64,000 nucleotides of DNA from Bacillus sp. Marseille-Q3570 (GCF_946151055.1 NZ_CAMGYZ010000008.1:153517-217516), one strand, 5' to 3'. Numbered from the stretch's first letter, positions 26,971 to 37,002 are shown. Made by a program: numbers and translations. The notes: generated from the sequence alone by a model not told the origin.

Positions 26971-28491
26971 TTGAAAAAAGATACCTCCGTAATCGAAACA
27001 CCTGAACTTAAGACAGATGAGAAAGATTACTCGAAGTATTTTCAAACAACCTATCAACCCCCTTCGCTGAAGGATGCGAAACGTCGGGGTAAAGAAAAAG
27101 TACAGGTTCATAAAGATTTTATAATCGATGAAGACTTCAAGGATATAGGTAGAGGGAAAAAATTCATGATCCGTACCTACGGTTGTCAGATGAACGAACA
27201 TGATACCGAAGTAATGGCAGGAATACTCACGGATATGGGATTTGAATCGACAATGGATACGAATGAAGCGGATGTGATCCTGCTCAACACATGTGCAATC
27301 CGTGAAAATGCAGAAAATAAAGTGTTTGGTGAAATCGGCCATTTGAAGCCGCTGAAGCTTGAAAAGCCTGGACTCATACTGGGAGTCTGCGGATGTATGT
27401 CTCAGGAAGAGTCTGTCGTCAATAAAATCATGCAAAAGCATCAGCATATCGATTTGATTTTCGGAACACACAATATCCACAGATTACCACAATTGATCAA
27501 AAACGCCGTTTTCAGTAAAGAAATGGTCATTGAGGTTTGGTCGAAAGAAGGGGACATCGTTGAAAACCTGCCGAGAGTCCGTAAAGGGAATATCAAAGGC
27601 TGGGTTAATATCATGTATGGCTGTGACAAGTTCTGCACATACTGTATCGTCCCTTATACGCGAGGAAAGGAAAGAAGCCGGCGTCCAGAAGACATCATTG
27701 AGGAAGTACGCCATCTCGCAAGAAACGGATATCAGGAAATCACATTGCTCGGGCAAAATGTCAATGCGTACGGAAAAGATTTCGATGATATGGACTTTGG
27801 CCTCGGTGATTTGATGGATGAGATCCGTAAAATCGATATCCCTCGTGTAAGATTTACGACTAGCCACCCGCGAGATTTCGATGATCATTTGATTGATGTC
27901 CTTGCAAAAGGCGGAAACCTGGTTGAGCATATCCACTTGCCGGTCCAACACGGCAGTTCTGAAGTGTTGAAGTTGATGGCGCGTAAATATTCCCGGGAGC
28001 ACTACATGGAACTTGTCCATAAGATCAAGGACAAGATCCCGGATGCAGTTTTTACAACGGATATCATCGTCGGATTCCCGAATGAGACAGATGAACAATT
28101 CGAAGAGACATTATCGCTTGTGAAAGAGGTCGAATACGATATGGCTTTCACGTTCATCTATTCGCCACGTGATGGTACGCCAGCTGCAAAAATGAAAGAC
28201 AACGTACCGATGGAAGTGAAAAAAGAACGTCTGCAGCGTTTGAATAGTGTCATGAATGAAATCTTTTTGAAGAAGAACAAGGCATTAGAAGGAAAATTGG
28301 TCGAGGTTCTTGTTGAAGGTGAAAGTAAGAAGGATCCGGATGTTCTGGCAGGCTATACGAGAACGAATAAACTGGTACACTTCAAAGGACCAAAATCATT
28401 GATCGGTAAACTCGTCAATGTGAAGGTGACAGATCCTAAAACATGGAGTCTCAATGGAGAGCTTGTAGAAACGGCAGGGGTGAAAGTGTAA
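26971..28491 (+). CDS. miaB: tRNA-2-methylthio-N6-dimethylallyladenosine synthase
   Basis: MiaB adds a methylthio group at C2 of i6A37 in tRNA. The 506-residue radical-SAM enzyme has the N-terminal MTTase domain ([10 protein letters not shown], cysteines in NTCAIRENA and GVCGCMSQ), the radical-SAM triad [11 protein letters not shown] near residue 220, and a C-terminal TRAM domain. I use TTG 26971, eight bases after TAAGGAG, over GTG 26962, which lies inside that site. It overlaps ricA by one base. It acts on the product of MiaA, encoded near 42 kb. Confidence 0.94.
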   Translation: MKKDTSVIETPELKTDEKDYSKYFQTTYQPPSLKDAKRRGKEKVQVHKDFIIDEDFKDIGRGKKFMIRTYGCQMNEHDTEVMAGILTDMGFESTMDTNEADVILLNTCAIRENAENKVFGEIGHLKPLKLEKPGLILGVCGCMSQEESVVNKIMQKHQHIDLIFGTHNIHRLPQLIKNAVFSKEMVIEVWSKEGDIVENLPRVRKGNIKGWVNIMYGCDKFCTYCIVPYTRGKERSRRPEDIIEEVRHLARNGYQEITLLGQNVNAYGKDFDDMDFGLGDLMDEIRKIDIPRVRFTTSHPRDFDDHLIDVLAKGGNLVEHIHLPVQHGSSEVLKLMARKYSREHYMELVHKIKDKIPDAVFTTDIIVGFPNETDEQFEETLSLVKEVEYDMAFTFIYSPRDGTPAAKMKDNVPMEVKKERLQRLNSVMNEIFLKKNKALEGKLVEVLVEGESKKDPDVLAGYTRTNKLVHFKGPKSLIGKLVNVKVTDPKTWSLNGELVETAGVKV

Positions 28492-28910
28492 TGGCACAAT
28501 ATACTAGGAAACAAGTGATTGAAAAAGCAGAAGAGCTTGCAAAAATGATTTCCTCTACAGAAGAAGTGGATTTCTTCAAACAGGCAGAAGAAAAGATCAA
28601 CGAAAACGATAAGGTCCAGAAGTTGATCGGTAAAATAAAAATGTATCAGCAAGAAGCGGTCAATCTCCAGCATTATCAAAAACATGAAGCATTGAAAAAA
28701 GTGGAGGACAAGCTTGAAAGTCTTCATGCTGAGGTTGATGCGATTCCGATCGTCATGGAGTTCAAGCAATCCCAAACAGACGTGAACGACCTCCTACAGT
28801 TAGTCACGTCGACAATTTCGAATACAGTGACAAACGAAATCATCCGTGAAACTGACGGTGATCAATTAAAAGGAATGACTGGATCAGCAGTTAAACACAA
28901 TCGATATTGA
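28491..28910 (+). CDS. ricA: RicA (YmcA) subunit of the RNase Y specificity complex
   Basis: RicA, with RicF (YlbF) and RicT (YaaT), forms the Y-complex that directs RNase Y and affects sporulation, competence and biofilm formation. This 139-residue protein is a helical DUF964/YmcA-type protein with FKQAEEKINENDKVQKLIGK near residue 25. The start ATG shares its A with the miaB stop (TAATG), so translation is probably coupled. Longer frames upstream have no ribosome site. Confidence 0.92.
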   Translation: MAQYTRKQVIEKAEELAKMISSTEEVDFFKQAEEKINENDKVQKLIGKIKMYQQEAVNLQHYQKHEALKKVEDKLESLHAEVDAIPIVMEFKQSQTDVNDLLQLVTSTISNTVTNEIIRETDGDQLKGMTGSAVKHNRY

Positions 28911-28917
28911 TTATATT

Positions 28918-28950
28918 AAGCGGTGCGACTGATGCATCGCTTTTTATTTT
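28918..28950 (+). terminator. Terminator after ricA
   Basis: AAGCGGTGC (28918-28926) pairs with GCATCGCTT (28934-28942), with one G-U pair, followed by TTTATTTTT. A short repeat-like end, CCAAGTTTTCTTTA, follows at about 28968-28981. Confidence 0.8.
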
Positions 28951-29064
28951 TGTAATTAACTGGTGACCAAGTTTTCTTTACCTGAATTTCTGCTCAGAGT
29001 ATAATAAATCCTTTGAAAAGATAAGCTAAAAATATTACTGCTCCACGATCGGAGGATGTTTTTT

Positions 29065-30078
29065 ATGGAGATTAATAAAAAGATCCGCTTAACCTCAGCG
29101 GAATTATCCCAACTTTGGACAGCTTATATGAATGATACATTTTCAGTATGTGTTTTGAAGTATTTCCTGAATCACGTGGAAGATGATGAAATACGTCCTA
29201 TTCTACAATATGCGCTCCAATTGGCAGAAACACATGTTGAGCGGGTAGAGGCGTTTTTTAATGGCGAAGATTACCCGATACCGTATGGATTTAAAGTGGA
29301 GGAAGATGTGGACATCAATGCACCACGTCTATTTGAAGATTCATATTATCTGGTGTTCCTCAATCATATGGGAAAGATCGGTTTGAATGCATACAGCATG
29401 AGTACTGCACTCTCTGACCGAACAGATATCTATGAGTATTTTTCCAGCTGTCTTGAAGAATCGATCGAGTTGAGAAATCGCACCAGAGAAACTTTGTTAT
29501 CCAAAGGTTTATATATACGTTCCCCTTATATTCCCGCACCACACAATTATGAGTTTGTTACAAAGCAAAGTTTTCTTACAGGCTACTTTGGAAAACGTAG
29601 ACCACTGACTTCTCTTGAAATTGCCAATCTTTACGAAAATATTCAAAGGAATGCACTAGGAGCAGCGACGATGATGGCTTATAGTCAAGTCGCTCGGCAT
29701 AAAAAAGTGACTGATTTCTTATCAAGAGGCAAGGAGATTGCCAAAAAGCATGTTGAAATTTTCAGTTCGGTGATGAGAGAGGATGATCTGCCGGTACCGA
29801 TGACATGGGATACGGATGTTACTGAATCCACTACCTTTACGTTTTCTGACAAATTGATGATGTTCCAGACCACTTCATTGTCTGCCTTAAGTATCGGTTA
29901 CTATGGTACAAGTGTATCCACCAGTCCTAGACGGGATCTTGGCGTAATGTATGGAAGGTTGATCGTCGAAGTTGGTAAGTTTTCTGAAGACGGAGCCAAT
30001 ATCATGATTGATAATCGATGGCTGGAACAACCACCTATGGCGAGTAATAGGGAAAAACTTAAGAATCTCGATGATTGA
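29065..30078 (+). CDS. DUF3231 family protein
   Basis: This 337-residue protein is made of two similar helical halves, as in DUF3231 proteins (each repeat opening like LTSAELSQLWTAYMND or LTSLEIANLYENIQRN). Each half looks like a ferritin-like four-helix bundle. Members are common in Bacillus spore formers and have been linked to spore coats; I cannot confirm that here. ATG 29065 is nine bases after GGAGG. It stands between ricA and the ger block, ending convergently with the minus-strand genes and overlapping the last one by 20 bases. Confidence 0.82.
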   Translation: MEINKKIRLTSAELSQLWTAYMNDTFSVCVLKYFLNHVEDDEIRPILQYALQLAETHVERVEAFFNGEDYPIPYGFKVEEDVDINAPRLFEDSYYLVFLNHMGKIGLNAYSMSTALSDRTDIYEYFSSCLEESIELRNRTRETLLSKGLYIRSPYIPAPHNYEFVTKQSFLTGYFGKRRPLTSLEIANLYENIQRNALGAATMMAYSQVARHKKVTDFLSRGKEIAKKHVEIFSSVMREDDLPVPMTWDTDVTESTTFTFSDKLMMFQTTSLSALSIGYYGTSVSTSPRRDLGVMYGRLIVEVGKFSEDGANIMIDNRWLEQPPMASNREKLKNLDD

Positions 30079-30523
30079 GGTGGTTGATCCGTACAATTGT
30101 AAATTTTAATACAATGGCGATCAAAATATAAACCACAAAGGAATAGTAATGACTCCATTTCAGTTGTTTGTAGATGTCAAGATATACGAAGAATGGTTCA
30201 ATGATGAATGCTCCTATGGAGGCTAATACGATAGAAGCTATGATATACCTTTTCCATGAGCCGAAAAATTGATACGTAAGCATATAGCCAACCGGCAGGA
30301 CTGAGTAGTCCATAGGTATAAAATGGGGGACGATCCGAACCATTTTGGTATGGTATATCCACCAATGATTATGAACTCCAGTCGTATCCAAAAGTACAAC
30401 GATTGTTGCTAATAAAAGTCCGAAGATCAATACTTCCAAAGTGCGAGTTCTATCTACTGTTTTCCACCAGATGATCCAGGGTACGATCAGGAGGATAATA
30501 TAAAAAAAATATAGCATTATCAT
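30059..30523 (-). CDS. CBO0543-like multi-pass membrane protein (second of pair)
   Basis: This 154-residue very hydrophobic protein has four to five membrane helices and conserved aromatic motifs such as HNHWWIYHTKM and FIPMDYSVLPVGYML near the middle. It resembles the CBO0543 family. The start ATG at 30523 overlaps the upstream gene's TGA (ATGA), which indicates coupled translation. It is the last gene of the minus-strand germination cluster. A longer frame to 30691 exists but overlaps the upstream gene by 170 bases. Confidence 0.72.
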   Translation of the reverse strand: MIMLYFFYIILLIVPWIIWWKTVDRTRTLEVLIFGLLLATIVVLLDTTGVHNHWWIYHTKMVRIVPHFIPMDYSVLPVGYMLTYQFFGSWKRYIIASIVLASIGAFIIEPFFVYLDIYKQLKWSHYYSFVVYILIAIVLKFTIVRINHLNHRDS

Positions 30524-31044
30524 GTCCAAATCAGCCCTAGGCTTGAAGAGTTTAAAGAAACTTTGAAATACATCAATAATACTGCGATGATGACCAACGA
30601 AACAATATAAGCAATGAGAGGCTTCAGATAATGAAGCCGTAACATCGGAAACATGACACAAAGGAAAAGGAACGAGTAAAATATATTCCAACCATGGAAA
30701 TATTCAATCTTTCCGAATAATTTACCTAAAGCTTCCAGTCCGATATAAATACCGACCCATTTCAGAATATGCAAAAGCTTCCTGCCTGTGGACGTAGGGT
30801 AATTTCCAATAAATAGGAGGACGGTGGCTGGAAAAACGATGAATAAATAAAGCAGCTCAGAAATAACGTAAGGAATGCCCGCATCCGGCACGATCCTCCA
30901 TAACATCCGATCTTTGCACAGGAAGAAATAAAGCAAATTCATGCTGATCAAATAAAGCATGGTTGCATGATATCGATTCCAGTTTTTCCAATCTCCCCAT
31001 TTCCAGGCCCCGTATAATGCTAGAACACTAATTGAAAGGTGCAT
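30520..31044 (-). CDS. CBO0543-like multi-pass membrane protein (first of pair)
   Basis: This 174-residue protein has about five membrane helices. It starts MHLSISVLALYGAWKWGDWK with a WNRYHATMLYLISMNLLYFF segment, the pattern of CBO0543 family proteins, found in spore formers with unknown role. ATG 31044 is preceded by AAAGGATGG. It lies 40 bases downstream of gerC and is followed by a second, shorter CBO0543-like gene, so it may belong to the germinant-receptor transcript. Confidence 0.75.
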   Translation of the reverse strand: MHLSISVLALYGAWKWGDWKNWNRYHATMLYLISMNLLYFFLCKDRMLWRIVPDAGIPYVISELLYLFIVFPATVLLFIGNYPTSTGRKLLHILKWVGIYIGLEALGKLFGKIEYFHGWNIFYSFLFLCVMFPMLRLHYLKPLIAYIVSLVIIAVLLMYFKVSLNSSSLGLIWT

Positions 31045-31084
31045 AATAGATCCATCCTTTTCCTATCAGAAGTACAAAAAATAG

Positions 31085-32173
31085 TCATTGCGAAATTCCA
31101 GTTTCATTTATTTGTACATTGACATTGACATCGATTTTTGCTGAAGGGTATTTCTCCTTCCATTGTTTATTATCAAACCTTCGATCACGGCTTTTCATCA
31201 CATTTCCGAGTCCGATCGGATCGATATTCTCTTCTTGAAACTCCTTAAGCAATTCTGTGCACCGCTCTTCTATATCCTTAGCGAACTTTTTTTTGACTTT
31301 CGAGATGAATTTTGGGTCCTCAGGCATTCCAAACCTTGTTGTTTCATTCACGATTCCGGTCACGTTAATATCAATCAAAAATTTTGGATCATCCATTCGT
31401 CCTTTTACATGGTATCTTACATCTGATCCGATATTCTCAATGACAATATCTTGGTCTTTGAAATGTACTTTCCTGTTTCCATGCTTGAAGTCTTCCTTCA
31501 TTACCTTGAAGACGAAAGAGTCAGAGAAAGGAATTGAATGGACATATTTCCCTTTTTTGAAAAATGCAATCCCTTTGATGATGACATGTTCTCCGCTCTT
31601 CTTGAGTAACGGCATAAAACCATCCATCCCTTCAGCGTTGTACGCATAGATGAAGTTATGAAGATTAGTGGTCGGGAAATTCTCCTGGATATTGTTGTCC
31701 AGAATACCGCCAATATATCTTGAGGTCCGTTCGTTCTCGGAATATTCCCCCTCGATAAGGTCCTTGGCTTCGCCCTCAACGACTGTCAAATAGATTTCCC
31801 TGCCAAGGCTGGCATCTCGGATCAGATTGTCTAGCAAAAATGAAATATCGTTTTCCGCTAACTCTTCGCCATAAATATTGAGTCGTAACTTACCGTGCAC
31901 AAGTGGTCTTGATGATTTCCCCTGTAATTTCGAATGGATCTCTTTCAAGGTTTCACCGGTCGCAGTATAGTATTTTTCGCTCGTAAAAGCGCCCAGTTCA
32001 GCACGACTGAATTGAGGTACTGAAATCGTCCCTCTTGTCTGTTTTTCATCGACATAGTCATAACCCGCAGCCTGGATGATCGCGATATCCTCGACACTTC
32101 GGATTTCTTGGCAACTGGTCAAGATGAAACTGGAGAGGAATAGCATGATGATCAATCTAATTCGATTTTGCAT
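31085..32173 (-). CDS. gerC: Spore germination lipoprotein, Ger(x)C family
   Basis: This 362-residue lipoprotein is the C subunit of a GerA-type nutrient receptor in the spore inner membrane. The signal sequence ends in the lipobox ILTSC; the mature part has the GerC opening QEIRSVEDIAIIQAAGYDY. Its start overlaps the end of gerB by 17 bases. The subunit type is clear; the nutrient it helps sense is not predictable. Confidence 0.9.
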   Translation of the reverse strand: MQNRIRLIIMLFLSSFILTSCQEIRSVEDIAIIQAAGYDYVDEKQTRGTISVPQFSRAELGAFTSEKYYTATGETLKEIHSKLQGKSSRPLVHGKLRLNIYGEELAENDISFLLDNLIRDASLGREIYLTVVEGEAKDLIEGEYSENERTSRYIGGILDNNIQENFPTTNLHNFIYAYNAEGMDGFMPLLKKSGEHVIIKGIAFFKKGKYVHSIPFSDSFVFKVMKEDFKHGNRKVHFKDQDIVIENIGSDVRYHVKGRMDDPKFLIDINVTGIVNETTRFGMPEDPKFISKVKKKFAKDIEERCTELLKEFQEENIDPIGLGNVMKSRDRRFDNKQWKEKYPSAKIDVNVNVQINETGISQ

Positions 32174-33278
32174 ATCGATTCCTCACTCTTTGGGAGATTT
32201 TTTGGAGCACGAACAAGACCGGAATATATAGGAGGATGTAGAAACCGATTTTGCCAGCCCAGTCGTTCAGCATATCGATCATTTCACGGCTTTTCAACAA
32301 AATGCTTGCTAAGAATAGAAAAGCGAAATAGACGATCAAGACCCATTTCTGTTTGATGTTAAAAATGCGCTTAGGAATCCTGCTTGCTGTCCATAACGCT
32401 AGACAGATGTTCGGCAATATCACGTACACCCACATGCCAATACCCAAATATTCAAACCGTTCTACAAATGGAAGTTCGACCATCTTCCATAACGAAAGGG
32501 TAGGCCAGATGACATTTTGGATCCCTTTCTCAGAGAAATAGATGAAAGAAACGAGGGCGGTCCCAAGGTAGATCATTGTGGTCAAAAACAGACCATGGTG
32601 TGCCCACTTCTTTGAAGACTCCGGTTTCTTTATGAAAGGGTAATAGACAAGTAATAATTCAATCCCTAGAAAGCTTAAAGTTGCTGTTTTCGTAGCATTC
32701 AATATTTCCAGCAATGAATGATTGACGATCGGAAACAGATTTTCCACATGCCCGTATTGGATCGCGTAAAAGAACAATACCATGATCGGCAGGCCTAATA
32801 TGACGCTTATCAAACATATTCCAGCAACAACACGGAAGCCTCCTGAGGCAAAATAATAAGCCAACAATAAAAAGAGGAACGAAAAGATCCATATGTTCAT
32901 CCGCGGAAAAATCCATACTTGAAGCACTTCTATGAAAGTTCGGAGTACTGTAAGGCTCAACAATAAGTAATAGATACTGAGAACGAAGCTTAAGAAACTC
33001 CCGATATATTTCCCGTAAATCTCATTGTGGACGGAAACGATGTCCCCCTGGCTGTCCTGTAGGATTTGATAGATCATCCACAATAGGATGTGCATAAAAA
33101 TACCGCTGACCAGGATCGATACCCAGGCATCGTATCCGGCGTCCATTGAGATATAGCGTTGGAAACCGAGGATCCCTACCCCTATCTGCATTGAATGGAT
33201 CAGGAAAAAGACCAGGGTAGGAGAAACCATTGCATTTTCCGATAGGGTCGGTGGACCATTCTGATTGATTTTAATCAT
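32157..33278 (-). CDS. gerB: Spore germination permease-like protein, GerB family
   Basis: This 373-residue protein has ten membrane helices of the amino-acid permease (APC) fold. It is the B subunit, thought to hold the germinant-binding pocket. It begins MIKINQNGPPTLSENAMVSP, and GILGFQRYISMDAGYDAWV follows near residue 35. ATG 33278 overlaps the gerA stop by eight bases and fits the family start; the longer frame to 33329 would read back into gerA. Confidence 0.9.
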   Translation of the reverse strand: MIKINQNGPPTLSENAMVSPTLVFFLIHSMQIGVGILGFQRYISMDAGYDAWVSILVSGIFMHILLWMIYQILQDSQGDIVSVHNEIYGKYIGSFLSFVLSIYYLLLSLTVLRTFIEVLQVWIFPRMNIWIFSFLFLLLAYYFASGGFRVVAGICLISVILGLPIMVLFFYAIQYGHVENLFPIVNHSLLEILNATKTATLSFLGIELLLVYYPFIKKPESSKKWAHHGLFLTTMIYLGTALVSFIYFSEKGIQNVIWPTLSLWKMVELPFVERFEYLGIGMWVYVILPNICLALWTASRIPKRIFNIKQKWVLIVYFAFLFLASILLKSREMIDMLNDWAGKIGFYILLYIPVLFVLQKISQRVRNRYAKSN

Positions 33279-34779
33279 CAATATCTCTCTTTTCGTTTGC
33301 GCGGTTAGGGTTGAAGCGTGTAGAATCATCCGGGCGCGTATGCAAAGGTCTTTTCGCTTGCTTATTGAACGGCAACCGGATGAAGGCGTCCTTCAAATCC
33401 CTGAACCGCAAAGGATATAACGGTGCGAAAAACGGCCTCCCGATCGATTGGAGTTTGATCAGATGTCCGATGAAGAAAGCCATGGTCATCGAGACGCCAG
33501 TCAAACCATAAAGCTGGGCGCCAAGTAAAAAAGGAAAACGGATCAGACGGATCGTATTACCGATTTGGTAAACTGGTGTCGTGAATGAGGCGAGTGCTGC
33601 CAGCGCGGTGATGATAAGCAGTACATTACTTGTCAAACCTGCTTCGACGGCTGCTGTTCCGATAACGATACCACCTACGATACCGATTGTCTGACCGACC
33701 TTGGCAGGGAGTCTCGCCCCTGCCTCACGTAGCAATTCGATAGCCAATTCCAAAATGATGACCTCACCTATTGGCGGGAAAGGAATATCCGCTCTGGAAG
33801 ATACGATGGTAGCGAACAGATCATCAGGTATCATTTCAGGGTGGTGCGTCAAAACCGCTACATATAATGATGTACTTAATACCGAGAAGATGACGGCGAA
33901 CAAACGGATCAAGCGGAAACCAGACGCCAGATGCCATGGGAGGAAGTAATCGTCCGAGGCTGAAAAAAATTCCACAATGGTTGTCGGGCATGATAGCACA
34001 TGGGGGGAACCATCAATGAAAATCGCGATCTTCCCCTCTACCAATACTTCAGCCACACGGTCCGGACGTTCCGTATCTAGAAACTGCGGAAAAGGTGAGT
34101 TCGAGTTATCGGCGATCATTTGGGTTATGAATGAACTATCAATGATCTGGTCGTACTCGAGACCGTTTAGTCGTTGGAGAACGGTGTTCAAATTCTCTTT
34201 GTTTGCGATACCGTCAATAGACATGACTGCAACTCTAGTTTTCGTCAATTTTCCGATCGTTAATTCTTGAACCGTCAACTGGGGAAGAGGCAGACGTTTC
34301 CGTAGAAGGTTGATGTTCGTATCAAGGGATTCGACAAATGCCTCCTTAGGTCCAACGACACTGAATTCCACTTCCGGAATACTGACTTTACGGGTCTCAA
34401 CAGTGACGGCAGGCAGCAGGAGTACCTCTTCATCATGATCATTCATTTGAATCATGATGTTCCCTTGCATCATCGATTTTCTGATCCTTTCTAGATCATT
34501 TGTGATGACTAGTTTTTCAACAGGGACTGCATGTTTGATTTCTTCTAGATCCTTCAAGGGTGCTGCTTTGATAGCCGGCAATATCGATTCATGCAGGAAT
34601 TTAGGATCGATCATCGTCCTTATGTACGAAACAACACACGTAGTTGGACTTGTCAGATGATCAACCGTAAAGTCTTTCGATTGCTTGAGAGTCTTGATCA
34701 GGGAAAGGACGGAGTCATTCTGCTGAATGTCCTTATCCTTTGGGTATTGCCTTCTGTTTCTCCGCCATCTCCGTATCAT
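33271..34779 (-). CDS. gerA: Spore germination receptor protein, GerA family
   Basis: This 502-residue A subunit has a large soluble N-terminal region (about residues 1-285), a membrane region of four to five helices after residue 285, and a short basic C-terminal tail. The conserved SRADIPFPPIGEVIILELAIE segment lies near residue 330, so the family assignment is firm. ATG 34779 has AGGGGGA upstream. The gene heads the minus-strand operon gerA-gerB-gerC. I could not find a confident SigG promoter by eye in the 130-base divergent region. Confidence 0.92.
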   Translation of the reverse strand: MIRRWRRNRRQYPKDKDIQQNDSVLSLIKTLKQSKDFTVDHLTSPTTCVVSYIRTMIDPKFLHESILPAIKAAPLKDLEEIKHAVPVEKLVITNDLERIRKSMMQGNIMIQMNDHDEEVLLLPAVTVETRKVSIPEVEFSVVGPKEAFVESLDTNINLLRKRLPLPQLTVQELTIGKLTKTRVAVMSIDGIANKENLNTVLQRLNGLEYDQIIDSSFITQMIADNSNSPFPQFLDTERPDRVAEVLVEGKIAIFIDGSPHVLSCPTTIVEFFSASDDYFLPWHLASGFRLIRLFAVIFSVLSTSLYVAVLTHHPEMIPDDLFATIVSSRADIPFPPIGEVIILELAIELLREAGARLPAKVGQTIGIVGGIVIGTAAVEAGLTSNVLLIITALAALASFTTPVYQIGNTIRLIRFPFLLGAQLYGLTGVSMTMAFFIGHLIKLQSIGRPFFAPLYPLRFRDLKDAFIRLPFNKQAKRPLHTRPDDSTRFNPNRANEKRDIDD

Positions 34780-34909
34780 ACATTTAATCCCCCTGTTTAA
34801 AATAAAGGTTGTTGAGACAATACATAACTCTTCCTATTCATTTTTAACTGCGGGGTTATGAATTATACTTTTTTAGGAAAAGATAGTTGAAATGAAAGGT
34901 GGAGAAAAT

Positions 34910-35119
34910 ATGATTCTGGGGTATGTATTACCTTTGCTTCTAGTCTTCTTCTTTTTCCTGTCTGCCTATTTCCTTATGAGTGGTCTTGCCAAAATCATTT
35001 TGATGGCTTTTTTGGGATACTTGATGATCTTTCCTTATATTCTTCTTTATAAACAAGAAGTCAAAGAATACAAGGAGGATACAAACAAGATCTTAAATGA
35101 AGAAGAGAGCGGTGCATGA
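34910..35119 (+). CDS. Small two-TM protein, candidate germinant-receptor D subunit
   Basis: This 69-residue protein has two membrane helices (about residues 3-24 and 27-48) and a charged cytoplasmic tail ending EEESGA. Some GerA-type receptors have a fourth, D subunit of about 75 residues with two membrane helices that modulates germination. Size, topology and its place immediately divergent from gerA fit that; there is no sequence motif to prove it. ATG 34910 follows AAAGGTGGAG, and ATG 34892 is an alternative. A terminator overlaps the stop codon. Confidence 0.6.
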   Translation: MILGYVLPLLLVFFFFLSAYFLMSGLAKIILMAFLGYLMIFPYILLYKQEVKEYKEDTNKILNEEESGA

Positions 35120-35133
35120 TGCATCGCTCTCTT
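35103..35133. terminator. Terminator between the small two-TM gene and ectD
   Basis: AAGAGAGCGGTGC (35103-35115) pairs with GCATCGCTCTCTT (35121-35133), with one G-U pair. It overlaps the end of the small gene and can serve the convergent ectD gene as well. Confidence 0.82.
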
Positions 35134-35163
35134 TGTTATTCGTTATTTTGAGAAATTATTAAT

Positions 35164-36054
35164 CTATACTTTGATTTCTTCCTTTACTCTGTTTGCAATG
35201 AAATCCGGTCTTGGCTTTCCTCCTGAAAAAGGATCGACAAGCCGGTTGTTGACACTGTTATAGACGAGGAAAAGGTTGTTCCGATCATAAGGGGTGATAT
35301 TGCTGTTCGAGCCGTGCATCGTATTCGATTCGAAAATGATCACAGAACCGGCTTTCCCTGTCGGAACTTCAATTCCACCACCATCGACCAGCCATTTCAT
35401 ATGGTCATGATCCGGTACTCCCAATTCTTGTCGTTTCAAGGATTGTTTGAAATTATCTTCAGGTGTTTCTCCCGCACAAGAAATATAATATTGATGCGAA
35501 CCTGGTACGAGCATGAGTGGACCGTTGAAGGTATAGTTATCTGATAAAGCGATAGATACACTTAAAGCCCGCATACGGGGCATCCCATCCTCCACATGCC
35601 AGGTTTCGAAATCAGAATGCCAATAAAACTCTTTCCCCGTGAACCCAGGTTTATAATTAATCCGTGATTGATGGATATATACATCATCACCGAGTAAATG
35701 GTTGATGATTTTGATCAACTCAGGGTTCCTTGTCAATCTCTCAAGGTATGAATTACTTTTATGAAAATCAAATATGGATCGGATCTCATCACTTTCTGGT
35801 TCCCTGATGATTTTAGGTGATTCTGTCTTTCTGTTTTCATCACGTAAACCGAATATTTCATCCTGTAACTTTTCAACCGCTTTTGCAGAAAAGAAGTTTT
35901 CCAACATGATGAATCCATTTTCTTCATAATAAGAAATCTGTTCATCCGATAAAGGACAATCCCTTCTTGTCTTATCGTCTCCATGGATGACCGGATCCTT
36001 TCTCTGGAGGACTTCGAATTGGTCATTGTTTCGAGATGGATACAGATCTTGCAT
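35164..36054 (-). CDS. ectD: Ectoine hydroxylase
   Basis: EctD converts the compatible solute ectoine to 5-hydroxyectoine using Fe(II), oxygen and 2-oxoglutarate. The 296-residue protein shows the EctD signature [20 protein letters not shown] near residue 140, which holds the iron ligands His and Asp, followed by [12 protein letters not shown] and the third ligand His in SNTMHGS. ATG 36054 is eight bases after GAAGGAG. No ectABC genes are in the window, so ectoine must be made from elsewhere on the chromosome or taken up. Confidence 0.93.
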   Translation of the reverse strand: MQDLYPSRNNDQFEVLQRKDPVIHGDDKTRRDCPLSDEQISYYEENGFIMLENFFSAKAVEKLQDEIFGLRDENRKTESPKIIREPESDEIRSIFDFHKSNSYLERLTRNPELIKIINHLLGDDVYIHQSRINYKPGFTGKEFYWHSDFETWHVEDGMPRMRALSVSIALSDNYTFNGPLMLVPGSHQYYISCAGETPEDNFKQSLKRQELGVPDHDHMKWLVDGGGIEVPTGKAGSVIIFESNTMHGSNSNITPYDRNNLFLVYNSVNNRLVDPFSGGKPRPDFIANRVKEEIKV

Positions 36055-36432
36055 ACTAAACACTCCTTCGATTAGATATGGTCATTTTCGTAGTTGTTGT
36101 ACCCTCTTGTATGAACATTAAACGTGCGTATCCTTAAAAATAACGGGAATCCACTTTTTCAAAATTTCATATACCGTATTGAAAGCAGATTAAATTATGC
36201 AACGAAAAGTGCGAGTTCGTGAGGAGGCACACCCGTTCGGATCGGAACAAGAAGTGAATTTCGTAACACAAGAATAAACAGGAAAAATTTTAAAAAATGA
36301 ACAATAATTCCGTAAGAATCTCATAGACTGAACTAACGGGACATTATGAACGAGTTTATAAAATTTTTAGCACACTAGTCATTCGCCCTGCATAGGATGA
36401 ATTGAAGATTGGAAGAGGAGGGATTGAGTTAC
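36055..36432. other. Divergent promoter region between ectD and cotE
   Basis: These 378 bases hold the start signals of two divergent genes but no credible ORF. A CATAGGATGA (36391-36400) upstream of cotE has part of a SigK -10 (CATAnnnTA), but I could not pair it with a good -35, so no promoter is assigned. Confidence 0.35.
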
Positions 36433-36999
36433 ATGGCCAATAACGATTTCAGTTACAGAGAAATTATAACTAAAGCGGTTTGCGGCAAGGGGAGAAAGTT
36501 CTCACAGGCCACCCACACGGTTACACCTGCTCATAAACCATCCAGCATTCTCGGTTGCTGGATCATCAACCACAATTATAAGGCGATAGAGAACGGAGAT
36601 GCAGTTGATGTAGAAGGCAGCTATGATATCAATGTATGGTACTCCTACAATAACAATACAAAAACAGAGGTCGTGACTGAGACAATCAAGTATAAAGATT
36701 GCTGCAACCTTTCAAAGAGAGATGAAAATTCATTAGGAGCACATACGCAAGTGAGTGCCAGAGCAATTCAGGAGCCAAATACATTAGAAGCAACAATTTC
36801 TCCTAACGGCAATAAAATACTCGTTCAAGTGGAGAGGGAATTCATTGCGGAAGTGATCGGAGAAACGAAAGTCTGGGTCCATGTAAACCAGGATGGTGTG
36901 GAAGAAGATTTAGAAGACGATTCTTGGGAAGATGAAGTGGATGGAGAAGAATTTGAGGATCTAGATCCGAACTTTCTTCTAGGTGATTTAGAAGAGTAG
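36433..36999 (+). CDS. cotE: Outer spore coat morphogenetic protein CotE
   Basis: CotE is the scaffold for the outer spore coat. The 188-residue protein matches CotE along its length, with [16 protein letters not shown] near residue 8, [13 protein letters not shown] near 34, [17 protein letters not shown] near 65 and a very acidic C-terminal tail, which in B. subtilis is needed for coat protein interactions. ATG 36433 is nine bases after AGAGGAGGGA. In B. subtilis cotE directly follows ricA; here 7.5 kb lie between. Confidence 0.95.
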   Translation: MANNDFSYREIITKAVCGKGRKFSQATHTVTPAHKPSSILGCWIINHNYKAIENGDAVDVEGSYDINVWYSYNNNTKTEVVTETIKYKDCCNLSKRDENSLGAHTQVSARAIQEPNTLEATISPNGNKILVQVEREFIAEVIGETKVWVHVNQDGVEEDLEDDSWEDEVDGEEFEDLDPNFLLGDLEE

Positions 37000-37002
37000 G
37001 TG

